Of a DNA stretch of 13,220 bases, positions 1 to 7,960 are shown in pieces. Source of the stretch: Funneliformis mosseae (lineage: Eukaryota > Glomeromycota > Glomeromycetes > Glomerales > Glomeraceae); the NCBI GenBank assembly GCA_910592005.1, contig CAJVPP010002893.1, positions 1 through 13,220 on the forward strand, given 5' to 3'. A model generated the notes under the pieces. The model made no database searches, had not been told where the DNA came from, and was given only the letters and a program-made list of their open reading frames with translations. Position numbers and translations under genes: made by a program. Positions within the stretch are counted from its first letter, which is position 1. Each line of letters begins with the position of its first letter.

Positions 1-121
1 TTTTAATTACTAAATTCGGTATAGTAAGGGTTTTTTTATATTTAAAAATCTGTCCGACACTGAAAATCCGTTGTATTATAAAATTCGTTATATCAAAATT
101 CGTTGTAGAAAGAGTTGACTG
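1..121 (-). mobile_element. Terminal part of a TA-flanked DNA transposon (pogo/Tc1-mariner type), cut by the window edge
   Basis: Read on the minus strand from 121 the sequence opens CAGTCAACTCTTTCTACAACG and then repeats an AACGAATTTT-like subterminal motif. A TA (122-123) lies directly outside it, and retrotransposon coding sequence starts at once on the other side. A second, shorter copy of the same end is at 3676-3707, which shows it is a family. CAGT-type ends at a TA target are usual for the Tc1/mariner/pogo superfamily; no transposase is visible here, so the exact family is inference. The rest of the element and its other end lie left of position 1. Confidence 0.6.
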
Positions 122-907
122 TATATTATATTTTCTTCTACCTTTGAGAAACATATACAACACTTGAAGCATATTTTTGAAAAACTAAAGAAGGCAAAAC
201 TAAAACTTGATAAAGATAAATGTGAGTTTTGTAAATTAGAACTTGCATTTTTAGAATACATTGTTAGCGGACAAGGAATTTCGCCAGATCTATCGAAAAT
301 TTATAAAATTAAGAACTTTCCAATTCCTAAAAACACCACAGAACTTAGAGAATTTCTTGGACTAGCCTCTTATTATCATAAATTTATTCAAGAATTCTCT
401 ATTAAAACTGCTCCTTTATATATACTATTACAAAAAGAAAACCCTTTTGTATAGACTTCATCTCAGCAGAAAGCGTTTGAATATTTAAAAAATTGTTTGA
501 TTACAGCACCAATTTTAATATACTCAGATTTTAAAAGGAAGTTTTTATTATTTACTGACAGATCTTATATAGGATTGGAAGCAATACTAGCATAATTTGA
601 TGACTAAAATAGAGAATATATTGTTGCATATGCTAGCCAAAGTTTAAATAATACTGAGCGAAATTATACGCTTACTTAATTGGAATATCTTGTTACAATT
701 TGAAAAATAGAATATTTTAGATCATATTTACTTTATCAACCATTTGAGTTAGTCACTGATCATGCAACCCTATAATGGTTGTTTAATAAACCAGATCTAC
801 TTAGAAAATTTATGAGATAGATCATTAGAATCATCGTATTCCCCTATAAAATTAGATACTAGAAAGGAAAATACATTCAAAATGCAAATGCTTTATCTTG
901 ACTTTCC
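122..907 (+). pseudogene. pol: Ty3/gypsy pol: reverse transcriptase C-terminus and RNase H (pseudogene)
   Basis: One reading frame runs from 122 to about 907 without a frameshift. It starts with IIFSSTFEKHIQHL, the stretch normally just after the YxDD active site of RT. It goes on through CEFCKLELAFLEYIVSGQGI and the thumb/connection motif LREFLGLASYYHKFI (about 335-395), then into RNase H: LLFTD with its catalytic Asp at 557-559, NYTLT.LEYL (about 662-688) and LVTDHATL.W (about 749-778), ending NANALS. Nine in-frame stops occur at 452, 593, 605, 677, 701, 773, 818, 860 and 899. They fall where gypsy proteins have Trp, Gln or Arg, so each is explicable by a single transition. An open run of 97 codons (164-454) is only the least damaged piece. 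The RT palm, protease and gag are off the window. Confidence 0.85.
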
Positions 908-1129
908 TCTTTTACTATTTAATTACAACTCAGAAAATAATAATATAAAAAGTGAAAGCTTAAGTATCAGCAGTGTGATTGGCAGCTCTAATAACAAAAA
1001 TGGATTTAGAAACCTACAACTAATTTTATAATTTTCTTAATACCCTAACTTACCTACCAAATACTATTTCTGCATAACATCTTGAAATTTGAAAACAATC
1101 CTTCAAATATTTCATCAAGAATCAACAAC

Positions 1130-2206
1130 TTTATCATAGAAACTAAAAATAACCTTCTCAACCTTTATTAGTTATTAGAACCACTAAAGTTGAAATCTTA
1201 ATTCACAATATACATAACGAACCTCTAGGAGGACACCTAGATCATGACATAACTTATAATAAAATAGCTTCTAAATATTATTGGTTAAATATGTATCAAG
1301 TAATTGATAATTAAATAAAAACTTGTGATACTTACTAACGACAAGGGAAACCTAAACAGATAGAATCTGAAATAGATTATGTAAGACTCCTCCCTCAAAT
1401 TACCAAAGAAAATAGATATATTATAGTTGCTACTGAATATCTTACCAAATAGGTAGAAGCCACTGCAATCCCTGATTATACTTCTCAAATAACTGCACAA
1501 TTCATTTATAGTAAAATAATTTGTCAACATTATATACTAAAAGAAATCCTAATAGATAGAGCTACGTCTTTCAAAATGAGTTAATTGTTACTCTTATGCA
1601 TATTATTAGAATTAAACATAGATTATCATCTCTATATCACTCACAGACTAATGAATTAATTGAGTGATTCAACTGAACTCTCTATAATATTTTAGCAAAA
1701 TATGCTGAGCAATATAAAGGTGAATGGGATTCGTATCTACCTTCAGCCTTATTTGCTTATTGAACTGTATAGCAAGGAATAACCAAATTAGAGCTTTTTG
1801 AATTACTATATAAAAGAAAGGTCACATTATTCATTAATTTAAAAATGCGATGCCCTTTACCTGAGAGTAACTTTTCATAAGCAGTGGATAAATACTATTT
1901 ACTAATTTCAGCCTAATTAAAACAAAGGAGACTTAAAATACAACAAAATATTTTGCAACGTCAAAAATAACAACAGGAATATTACAATAAAAGTCACTCT
2001 AGAATAAATTACCAAATTGGTGACAGAGTGTTAATGTTTAATATACCACAGTCACATGTATATAGTGATAAATTTAAAGATAAATTTGATAGACTATTCT
2101 ACATATATAATGTTGTATAACCAAGTATATATAAATTGCACGCTATAGATAGATGAGTTAGAAAGAATCTAGTATATGCTGATCTCTTAAACCATATTTG
2201 AAAAGA
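1130..2206 (+). pseudogene. pol: Ty3/gypsy integrase (pseudogene)
   Basis: The zinc-binding region shows His in HNIHNEPLGGHL (1204-1239) and CDTY (1324-1335), where the second Cys has become Tyr (TGT to TAT). The core follows: first catalytic Asp in IDY (1375-1377), second in LIDRATSF (1555-1557), and Glu in QTNELIE (1662-1664). The spacing is near 60 and 35 residues, as expected for a D,D35E retroviral-type integrase. A one-base frameshift lies between the second Asp and the Glu. The C-terminal part has GDRVLMF (about 2020-2040) and DKFDRLFYI, the place of the GPY/F motif with Gly-Pro lost. Stops are numerous. The stretch 908-1130 linking it to RNase H is too decayed to assign. No chromodomain is visible. 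Confidence 0.8.
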
Positions 2207-2461
2207 TTTAAATAGACATCACAAGTTATCATCAGTTGATGAATTTCTTATAAATATAGGCCTAATAGTGACTCTGAGAAACTATTTTGAAAATTTAAAA
2301 TGGCTATACTAAATAATTTTGAAACTGTGTTAGAACAACTAAAATATATGACAAATCTCTCAACTACAATTACCCGAAACTTGAAATCTTATAAAGCTGA
2401 TATGACTTTATCACAAAAAGTACAATTAACTTATCAAGCTCTTTTACAATCAATATATATA

Positions 2462-2826
2462 GAGTTCCAGACGAGTCGATTTAAACTCAACTTGATTCGA
2501 GTTGACTCGAGTTGACTTGAATGATAAAAAAATTGTTCAAGAAGAACGATGACCTGAATCGTTCGATTTGAATAATAAAAAAAATTATTTAAGAAAAACA
2601 ATAATCTGAATCGTTCTTTTCATTTTTTTATTATTATTTTTTTTCAAAATTGAATCGAGTTAAAATCGAGTCAAGTCAAATTGAGTTGAGTTTAAAATTT
2701 ATATAACTCGAATCAAATCAAATTGAAAGATTTTATAAAAATAAATTTGACTCGACTTGACTTGAAAAAAATGAGTCAAATAGAGTTGGTCTTTAAACTT
2801 GACTTGACTTGACTCATTCAGAACTC
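2462..2826. mobile_element. 365-bp MITE with TA duplication, rich in GACTCGAGTC-like motifs
   Basis: The ends are inverted: GAGTTCCAGACGAGTC on the left against GAGTTCTGAATGAGTC read from the right, 12 of 16 identical and all differences transitions. TA flanks both sides (2460-2461 and 2827-2828). The arms are filled with degenerate CGAGTT/AAGTCAA/GACTCGA motifs that can pair with each other. The middle holds two tandem 46-47-bp copies (2519-2564 and 2570-2616), each ending in an AATCGTTC hairpin arm. There is no coding capacity, so it is non-autonomous. It interrupts the post-pol ORF of the retrotransposon. Confidence 0.7.
2519..2616 (+). repeat. Two 46-47-bp tandem units inside the MITE
   Basis: Units 2519-2564 and 2570-2616 align along their length: GAAT(G/A)ATAAAAA at the start, TT(C/T)AAGAA in the middle and CTGAATCGTTC at the end. 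In the first unit GAACGAT and ATCGTTC form a 7-bp stem around GACCTGA. Confidence 0.6.
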
Positions 2827-3116
2827 TAAATACGTATGAATAATCAACTTCTATTTACTTGTCAATTCCTTATATTTAGAATAACTTCTTAAAGATGAAA
2901 TCCTAACTCCTGCTTAACATACTTTATAAGCCTCTACTATTATTACGTATTATTATTGAATAGCTGTATGAGTCTTTTATTTATTTAAAATCTTAGAGTC
3001 TAACGAATCTTTAGTACTCAATCACTTATCTTAATAATAGTTTAACGTTTAAAAACTACCAAATATCAAGCTCTAATAATTGAAACTTTGAATCTTTCTG
3101 CTAGAACAAAAATCTT

Positions 3117-3126
3117 AAGTGGGAAA
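3117..3126 (+). promoter_or_regulatory. Likely polypurine tract of the retrotransposon
   Basis: AAGTGGGAAA lies four bases upstream of the LTR start, where the plus-strand primer of an LTR element is expected. It overlaps the last codons of the post-pol ORF. One T breaks the purine run, so this call rests mainly on position. Confidence 0.45.
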
Positions 3127-3129
3127 TAA

Positions 3130-3675
3130 TATAATTGGATTGGATTGATAAACATGATACAATTTATTATAGATCTAAATGTTAAACATATCAGACATAT
3201 TTGATATATTTGACAAAACTGATATATCAGACATATTAGATATATTTTATTTATTTGTTATATTTATCTATATAGTTAATTTTATATAAATAAAAGATGA
3301 TAAAATCATGTAAATTTTAGTTCACTTTTTAGTTTGCTTATAGTTTATTTTTATAGTTTTTGCTTTAGATACATCTTTAATAGTTTTGTTAGAGACGTCT
3401 GACCTAATCTTCACATTTAGTATTTTAATTCTTTTACTTTTTCTTACTTCTTTTATTTTCTTATTTCTTACTTCTTTATTATTTATCGTAAATAAATATA
3501 TTATTATATCTCTGAATCAATTGAGCTGTCTTATTTTTAGTCTTGTTGAAGGTATACCACCCTATAAATTATAAATCTTAAGTTAAACTGAATTGAGTCA
3601 CTATATAAACTTAAAAGAATTACTACTCAAATATTCTGTCTAACTGTTACAATTCACAAGAATTGCATGTTAACA
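3130..3675 (+). repeat. 3' LTR of the gypsy element (copy A, strongly decayed)
   Basis: Alignable over its length with 9608-10258: both have GGATTGGATTGAT near the start, the run of ATATCAGACATATTTGATAT motifs, a TATA box (TATAAATA at 3285-3292), TTAGAGACGTCTGACCTAA (B: TAGAGGCGTCTGGCCTAA), and the end AAGAATTGCATGTTAACA. The TG start is changed to TA; the end is TTAACA. It is about 100 bp shorter than copy B, mainly in the 5' motif array and the ATT-rich part. Directly upstream is element coding sequence, so this is the 3' LTR and not a solo copy. The next bases (ATATC) belong to a DNA-transposon end into which the retrotransposon apparently inserted. Confidence 0.7.
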
Positions 3676-3709
3676 ATATCAAAATTCATTGTAAAAAGAG
3701 TTGACTATA
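3676..3709 (-). mobile_element. Remnant DNA-transposon end (same family as 1-121)
   Basis: ATATCAAAATTCATTGTAAAAAGAGTTGACTA matches 90-121 apart from a few changes, mostly G to A, and is followed by TA at 3708-3709. The rest of the element is replaced by the LTR at 3675, so the retrotransposon probably inserted into this terminus. No matching second end was found in the window. Confidence 0.6.
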
Positions 3710-3755
3710 CATACTAATAATGATAAAATAAAGAAAATAGATAAAATAATGTAAA

Positions 3756-3860
3756 TACAGTTTACTCTTAATTTAGTGAATACCTTAATTTAATTATAGC
3801 AAATTAGTAAAGAATTTAATTAAAATTCGCTATATTAAGGGTATATTGTAAATAAAATAT
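3756..3860 (+). mobile_element. Second TIR-like remnant with internal inverted repeat
   Basis: TA then CAGTTTACTCTTA (3756-3770) resembles the CAGTCAACTCTTT end of the 1-121 family (10 of 13). It is followed by TACCTTAAT...TATAGCAAATT (3781-3803), which is inverted relative to AATTCGCTATATTAAGGGTA (about 3824-3843). The latter also matches the inner part of the first element (about 11-31). Its other end is not visible; the Tc1-like element lies downstream. A perfect small stem AAAACAG/CTGTTTT follows at about 3867. Confidence 0.45.
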
Positions 3861-3952
3861 ACTAGAAAACAGAAACTGTTTTAAGTCCAGAGCGAAATTT
3901 ATATATGCATTTAAGAATTTTACAATTAGTAAAAAAAAATATTTATTAATTA

Positions 3953-3977
3953 CAGTTTCCGGCGAAAAGAATGGCGG
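3953..3977 (+). repeat. Left terminal inverted repeat of the Tc1-like element
   Basis: 25 bp beginning CAGTTTCC after TA, matching the right end with five transitions. Confidence 0.8.
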
Positions 3978-4131
3978 TGAAAGACCGCATTTATTTTAGG
4001 CTATAGTTTCACCACTTTCCAGATTTAGGCATTTGTTTATATGCCCAAATCGGACATTGGAACCTGAATTAAAGGTAAGTTAAAAAAATAAGGTTTGTTA
4101 TTTGTTTTATTTTTATTTCCTTTTTGAAAAT

Positions 4132-5143
4132 ATGCCAAGCTCTTTAAAAATACAAAGAAATTCTGTTAAGTCACTTTGGGACCAAAAAGTACGTAATGCA
4201 AAGGAAATTTCTAATTGATTGTGCATTCCTTTACGCACATATGAACGATATGTCAGTTTACTAAATAAAACTGGCAAAATTTCTATTGGTCACTCTTCTG
4301 GCTGTCCAAAAAAATTGGTTTCAAATTAACGCCGCCATATTGGAAAAATTCTGCAACATAATCATTTTACTACAGCAGGCAAAATTAAGGCAAAATTGGA
4401 AGAAAAAGATCCCAACCTTGATGTCAGTGAATGTACGATACGTTGTGAGCTTAACAATCTTAGATATATTTCTGCTTTTCCAAGAAAGGTTCTTCTCTTA
4501 ACCCAAAAAGTGAAGGAATTTCGTTTGTCTTAGGCACGTGATCATTTGCGATACAACTGGAAAAAAGTTGTTTTTTCTGATAAAACAACACTTCAGATGT
4601 TTAGAAATACCATGTGTGCATAGTCTCATAATGCAGAACCAATTGCCCCTATGGTATAGCACCCATTCAAGGTTCATGTTTGGGCAGTGATTAGTGTTAA
4701 AGAAAAAATTGGCATTCATTTGTTTACTGAAAATTTGAATCGTCATTTGTATCAAAAAATCTTAGACAACTATCTGTATAACAACGCAGATATATTATAC
4801 AGATACGGCTAGATCTTCCAATAAGATAATGATCCAAAACACACCTCACAGGATATTCAAGGGGACTTGAAAAAACATCTTTCAGGACGAGTTCTTTCTC
4901 GGCCTTCATATAGCCTAGACTTGAACCCTATTGAAAATGTATGGGCTGTATTAAAGGAAAAGGTGGAGAAAAAGATCAAGTATTTAGTAGCAAAAAAAAA
5001 ACATTACCTGTGATGTATTTCTTAATACAATCTGGCAGGAATGGGATAATCTTGATGATGCCATGTTACTTCAGTGCATCAAGAACATGCCAAGCCAGGT
5101 TAAAGCATGTATCAATGTAGAAGGAGAACATATCAAATATTAA
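4132..5143 (+). pseudogene. Tc1-like transposase (pseudogene)
   Basis: The gene starts at ATG 4132 (MPSSLKIQRNSVKSLW) and ends at TAA 5141, giving about 337 codons, the usual length for Tc1 transposases. The N-terminal part is helix-turn-helix-like (IPLRTYERYVSLLNKTGKIS and a GHSSGCPKK basic linker). The DDE core has Asp in VVFSD (4579-4581), Asp in QxDNDPKHTS (4825-4827) and Glu in LNPIEN (4933-4935). I count 35 residues between the last two, one more than the DD34E of classical Tc1. Seven in-frame stops lie at 4216, 4327, 4531, 4621, 4657, 4810 and 4822; the last replaces the first conserved residue before DND (CAA to TAA). A frameshift in the A run near 4991-5000 puts the C-terminus (NITCDVFLN to EGEHIKY) in another frame. 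It is inactive, but homology is continuous. Confidence 0.9.
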
Positions 5144-5240
5144 TTAATAATATAAAAGTTGTCATTAGTATTGTTCTTATAAATAATAAAAAAAATATAT
5201 ACATTAAAATAAAGATTATACATACCGTCAAAATATGTTT

Positions 5241-5265
5241 CCGCTATTCTTTTCACTGGGGACTG
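5241..5265 (-). repeat. Right terminal inverted repeat of the Tc1-like element
   Basis: CCGCTATTCTTTTCACTGGGGACTG read as its complement matches the left end. It is followed by the TA duplication. Confidence 0.8.
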
Positions 5266-5267
5266 TA

Positions 5268-5580
5268 TAAGGTATATATTATTTTATCAGTTAATTAGAC
5301 AATTGTGACCATTCTGATTCTTAATAAATATTAATAATTAATTATATTATATATTTTATTTATAATAAAATTGTAAAAATAATTGTAATAATAAAAAAAA
5401 ATATATATAATTGTAAAATTATTTTATGATTGATATATTGTAATAATATAATAATGTATAATAGTTATTACAAATCACATAAGCTATAATAGTGAAAATG
5501 CTAATTTTTTTTACAAAATCTTCTTAATGCATCTATTAAATAATAAAATAGTTACTTTTAGTAAAATTTAAAAGTTAAAA
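5268..5580. other. AT-rich spacer
   Basis: Almost only A and T in runs such as AATTAATTATATTATATATT. I see no coding trace, inverted repeat or known end. It separates the Tc1-like element from the first traces of the Helitron protein. Confidence 0.5.
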
Positions 5581-5869
5581 TCAAGAGAGAATGAGACGCT
5601 TGAATAGTATAAGATACGCATTGCCAAGTAATATAAGAAAACTGCTAGAAAAAAATAAAGAAAACTGCTAAAGAATGTGATATATATTGTGTACATAATC
5701 GTAAAAGTAAAAGCTAAAGTTAGCTTTAGAAATTGACCAGTAACATAAAAGGTGCTTAGCAGATAATCGTTCATACAAATAAGCCATTTGAGCTGTAAAA
5801 CTGCAACAGGATCATGTTGAATTACTGCAGCAAGTTTGAACAATGAAGTTGCAACAGATCAAGTTATAA
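5580..5869 (+). pseudogene. Possible arginine-rich N-terminal part of the Helitron protein
   Basis: Short traces such as QERMRRLNSIRYALPSNIRK (from 5580) and, in another frame, LADNRSYK (about 5756-5780) and KTATGSC (about 5797-5820) could derive from the basic, repetitive N-terminus that precedes the Cys-rich region in related proteins. Frames change and stops are dense. This is a weak call based on position and residue bias. Confidence 0.3.
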
Positions 5870-6700
5870 ATTTAAATCAAAAAGATCAGAGTAATAAAAA
5901 TATATATAAAGCATCTCCTGCTTCTATACTTAGTCAATCTGATAAAAATCTTCTGCAGAAATTTCATAATACATAAAGTGAATAACTAAAATATTTTTAT
6001 TGTCCAATATATAACAAGAGGTTTCCTTTTATAATGCTTGTAAAAAAGAAATGTCATCGCTGTTATAGTGAGAATAAATCTCCAAAAAAATTTTCATCAG
6101 AGAATAACATAGATCTAAGTGAAGTACCTGAAGAGCTTCAAGGACTTATAAAAATTAAAAAGATGCTGAACGTATGAGTATTTTCTGTAATATCAGTTTA
6201 TAGACTTTGTGAAGGATAGCATAAATATCACAAAAATATAATAAACTTTTCTTAAGATATACAAGAATTTATTACTCACTTTTTTTGAAATTTATCATTA
6301 TTAGACATGCTGCTTGTACATTAGCAATCAGCAAATACTCAAAAGGGTTTAGGAATTTTAAAGTCTGTTATGTTAAATTTACTCATGCATTATTTTGGTT
6401 GAAGAAAAATAATAATTATTTTGAGGATATTATAATTGATAATAAAATTATTCAATTCTTATCTATTAATAGTTCTATTGATAACTGGCTTTAAAATACT
6501 CAAATAGTTACTAAAGATTTAGATAATGATAATGAGAAAAAAGATGTGATTATATATACCTTTATTCTGCTTCTTCCTTTAGGTCATTATAAAGACATTG
6601 TAATTCAAAACACTCTTGACTATATGTAAAATGAAGTCAATCTTATAGAATAGCTACAGATAAATAATAATTTTATCAATAAATTTCAAATGTTAGAATA
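5870..6700 (+). pseudogene. Helitron RepHel N-terminal region, segment 1 (pseudogene)
   Basis: Frame 1 reads QSDKNLLQKFHNT, then CPIY at 6001-6012 and CHRC at 6052-6063. This looks like a CxxC...CxxC zinc-binding pair with one Cys changed to Tyr. It continues KFSSENNIDLSEVPEELQGL and VISVYRLCEG, then DIQEFITHF (to about 6285). This string is typical of the region before the Helitron-like N domain in fungal Helitron helicases. After a frameshift near 6340 it continues KFTHALFWLKKNNNYFEDII and SIDNWL (6375-6494), then LLPLGHYKD (about 6570-6596), ending FINKFQMLEY at 6700. There the palindromic element interrupts it. Stops replace Gln, Trp and Arg codons. Confidence 0.75.
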
Positions 6701-7445
6701 CCAGTGGCTATCAAAAGAAATGCAAGTGTGATTGTTCACCTTTGAACAGCTATAACTCATCAATCACAAATGCTAGAAATATGATCTTATACCTTTTTTA
6801 AAACTCAAATCTTGTAGGATATTATAGAGAAATTTAATATCAAGTTAATAAAAATAATTTCGTATAACTTAGTGAGCTATATCAAAATTTATTACATAGT
6901 AAAGTTTGAGTGTAAAAAATTTTTTAAACACATTAGCTACTACAAAACTGACACTGGATTCTGATTCTCCTCATTGCAGCAATTCTATCAAGCTAAATTT
7001 CGTTAAAATCAAACTAGCTAATCAGAAATTACATGTAGCAAAGATCAGAAAATTATTATATAAAAGGGATTTAGCTACTTTTTATATAATAATTTACTGA
7101 TCATTGCTACACAATAATTCCTGATCAGCTGGTCTAATTTCAATGAAATTTAGCTTATTAGAATCACTGCATCAAGAAAAATTGAAATTCAGTATTAGTT
7201 TTATGGTAGCTAGTGTACTTAAAAAAATTTTCTACACCCAAACTTTACTATGTAATAAATTTTGATATAGATCGCTAAATTACATGAAATTGTTTTTATT
7301 AACTTAATACTAAATTTTACCAGATTATCCTTCAAGATTTGGATTTTAAAACAAGTACAAAATCATATTTCTAGCATTTGTAGTTGATGAGTTATAGTCG
7401 TTCAAAGGTGACCAATCACATTTGCATTTCTTTTGGTAGCCACTG
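6701..7445. mobile_element. 745-bp near-complete palindrome (foldback element / long-TIR MITE), TA-flanked
   Basis: Left end (C)CAGTGGCTATCAAAAGAAAT and right end, read on the minus strand, CAGTGGCTACCAAAAGAAAT. The inverted similarity does not stop after a short TIR but continues to the centre near 7072, so each arm is about 365 bp. Over the outer 88 bases I count nine mismatches (about 90% identity); inner parts are lower. The innermost stem is AATTATTATATAAAA (7051-7065) with its complement at 7080-7094, leaving a 14-base loop. TA lies at 6699-6700 and 7446-7447, with one extra C at the left junction. There is no coding sequence; ATG-started runs inside it are chance. The TA target and CAGTGG ends suggest mobilisation by a Tc1/mariner-type transposase. 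Confidence 0.85.
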
Positions 7446-7447
7446 TA

Positions 7448-7960
7448 TATTACATATACATTTTTAGCTTTATATCTGATTAAAAATGCAAATTTGCATA
7501 TAGAATGTATTAAAGATATAAAGTCTATTGAATACTTCAAATACCTATTTTATATAAAGGCAGGAGATTTAGCATCATATTTATTGATGGTATTTTACTC
7601 TGAATTTTCAAATGCATTAGTAAGCATCACAAGAAGGAAAGGTACATATTAAATAAAATCTTATTGATGCTTAAATTACCATTACAGATATTCAGAAAAG
7701 AATTAATTAAGGTGATAATATATTACTGATAAAATAATGCAATTTGGTAAAGGTTTATGTGATTTTAATAATTTTGAAATGCATAACGTTAGAAATTATC
7801 TGATATAGTTAAGCAGATAGATTCACAAAGCTTGATATTCTTTACATTTGGTACAGTTGATCTACACTGGTCTGAACTCAACAATCTGATACTATTTAAT
7901 AAAAATTTTGCAAATAATCACTAAATATTATCAAAAATCATCATATAGCAGTCTGATTTT
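7448..7960 (+). pseudogene. Helitron-like N region, segment 2 (pseudogene)
   Basis: Directly after the palindrome the protein resumes: YITYTFLALYL (7448 on, normally ITRAFP.LYP), then IECIKDIKSIEYFKYLFY (about 7500-7553), and ITDIQKRIN (about 7679-7706). In the last third it reads FFTFGTVDLHWSELN (7838-7882), the hallmark before the HUH core. Several frame changes and stops interrupt it. If the insertion with one TA copy is left out, the codons join as LEY-ITYTF in one frame, so the two segments were once continuous. Confidence 0.75.

Larger units (their letters stand above)
2300..3129 (+). pseudogene. Unrecognised ORF between pol and the 3' LTR, split by a MITE
   Basis: The ORF starts at ATG 2300 (MAILNNFETVLEQLKYMTNL) and is open to 2460, where the MITE interrupts it. 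Its apparent continuation to 2515 is MITE sequence. Protein-like sequence resumes after the MITE in two frames: KDEILTPA (from 2891) through VFYLFKILESNESL (about 2960-3020), then KTTKYQALIIETLNLS (from 3052), ending LSGK with TAA at 3127-3129, immediately before the LTR. Stops after the MITE sit in a pattern like that of pol. I do not recognise the family. Its position resembles the extra 3' ORFs of some gypsy elements. It looks soluble, with no membrane segment or clear motif. It may be an accessory element protein or a captured host fragment. Confidence 0.45.
122..3675 (+). mobile_element. Ty3/gypsy-type LTR retrotransposon, 3' part, decayed
   Basis: The order is RT, RNase H, integrase, an extra ORF, a purine-rich tract and an LTR, all on the + strand. 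RNase H before integrase with a GPY/F-like integrase end is the Ty3/gypsy order. The gag, protease and RT palm regions and the 5' LTR are missing, because a DNA transposon (1-121) was inserted after the RT catalytic motif and the window ends there. The copy is dead: many stops and several frameshifts. A MITE (2462-2826) is nested in the downstream ORF. A related LTR lies at 9608-10258. Confidence 0.75.
3953..5265 (+). mobile_element. Complete Tc1-like transposon, 1,313 bp, TA target duplication
   Basis: The inverted ends are CAGTTTCCGGCGAAAAGAAT (left) and CAGTCCCCAGTGAAAAGAAT (right, read on the minus strand). They are 20 of 25 identical over the first 25 bases, and all five differences are transitions. 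TA lies at 3951-3952 and at 5266-5267. The left end also holds a small inverted repeat (GGTGAAA 3976-3982, TTTCACC 4007-4013) and a dyad TAGGCAT/ATGCC near 4030-4045. One transposase gene fills the interior. It is clearly richer in G+C than its surroundings, which suggests a later arrival than the DNA around it. Confidence 0.88.

Noticed and set aside
122..907. Alternative nuclear code with TAA/TAG read as Gln
   Set aside because: Stops also replace Trp (TAG, TGA) and Arg (TGA), and conserved Cys and Gly residues are lost by the same transitions. Mutational decay explains all of it.
1285..1530. 81-codon minus-strand frame
   Set aside because: Opposite the integrase core, whose catalytic residues are readable on the + strand.
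3386..3574. 62-codon frame rich in Leu and Phe that looks like membrane segments
   Set aside because: It lies wholly inside LTR copy A, and the aligned part of copy B does not conserve it as protein. It is a product of T-rich DNA.
4498..4909. Minus-strand open frames of 61-85 codons
   Set aside because: They lie opposite the transposase gene, whose + strand homology is clear. They are shadows.
5568..5843. Minus-strand 91-codon frame with a hydrophobic stretch
   Set aside because: It lies opposite a possible Helitron N-terminal trace, shows no family resemblance, and its hydrophobicity comes from A/T-rich codons.
6906..7100. 64-codon frame in the palindrome
   Set aside because: It spans the arm and the centre of an inverted repeat, with no counterpart expected to be conserved and no homology.
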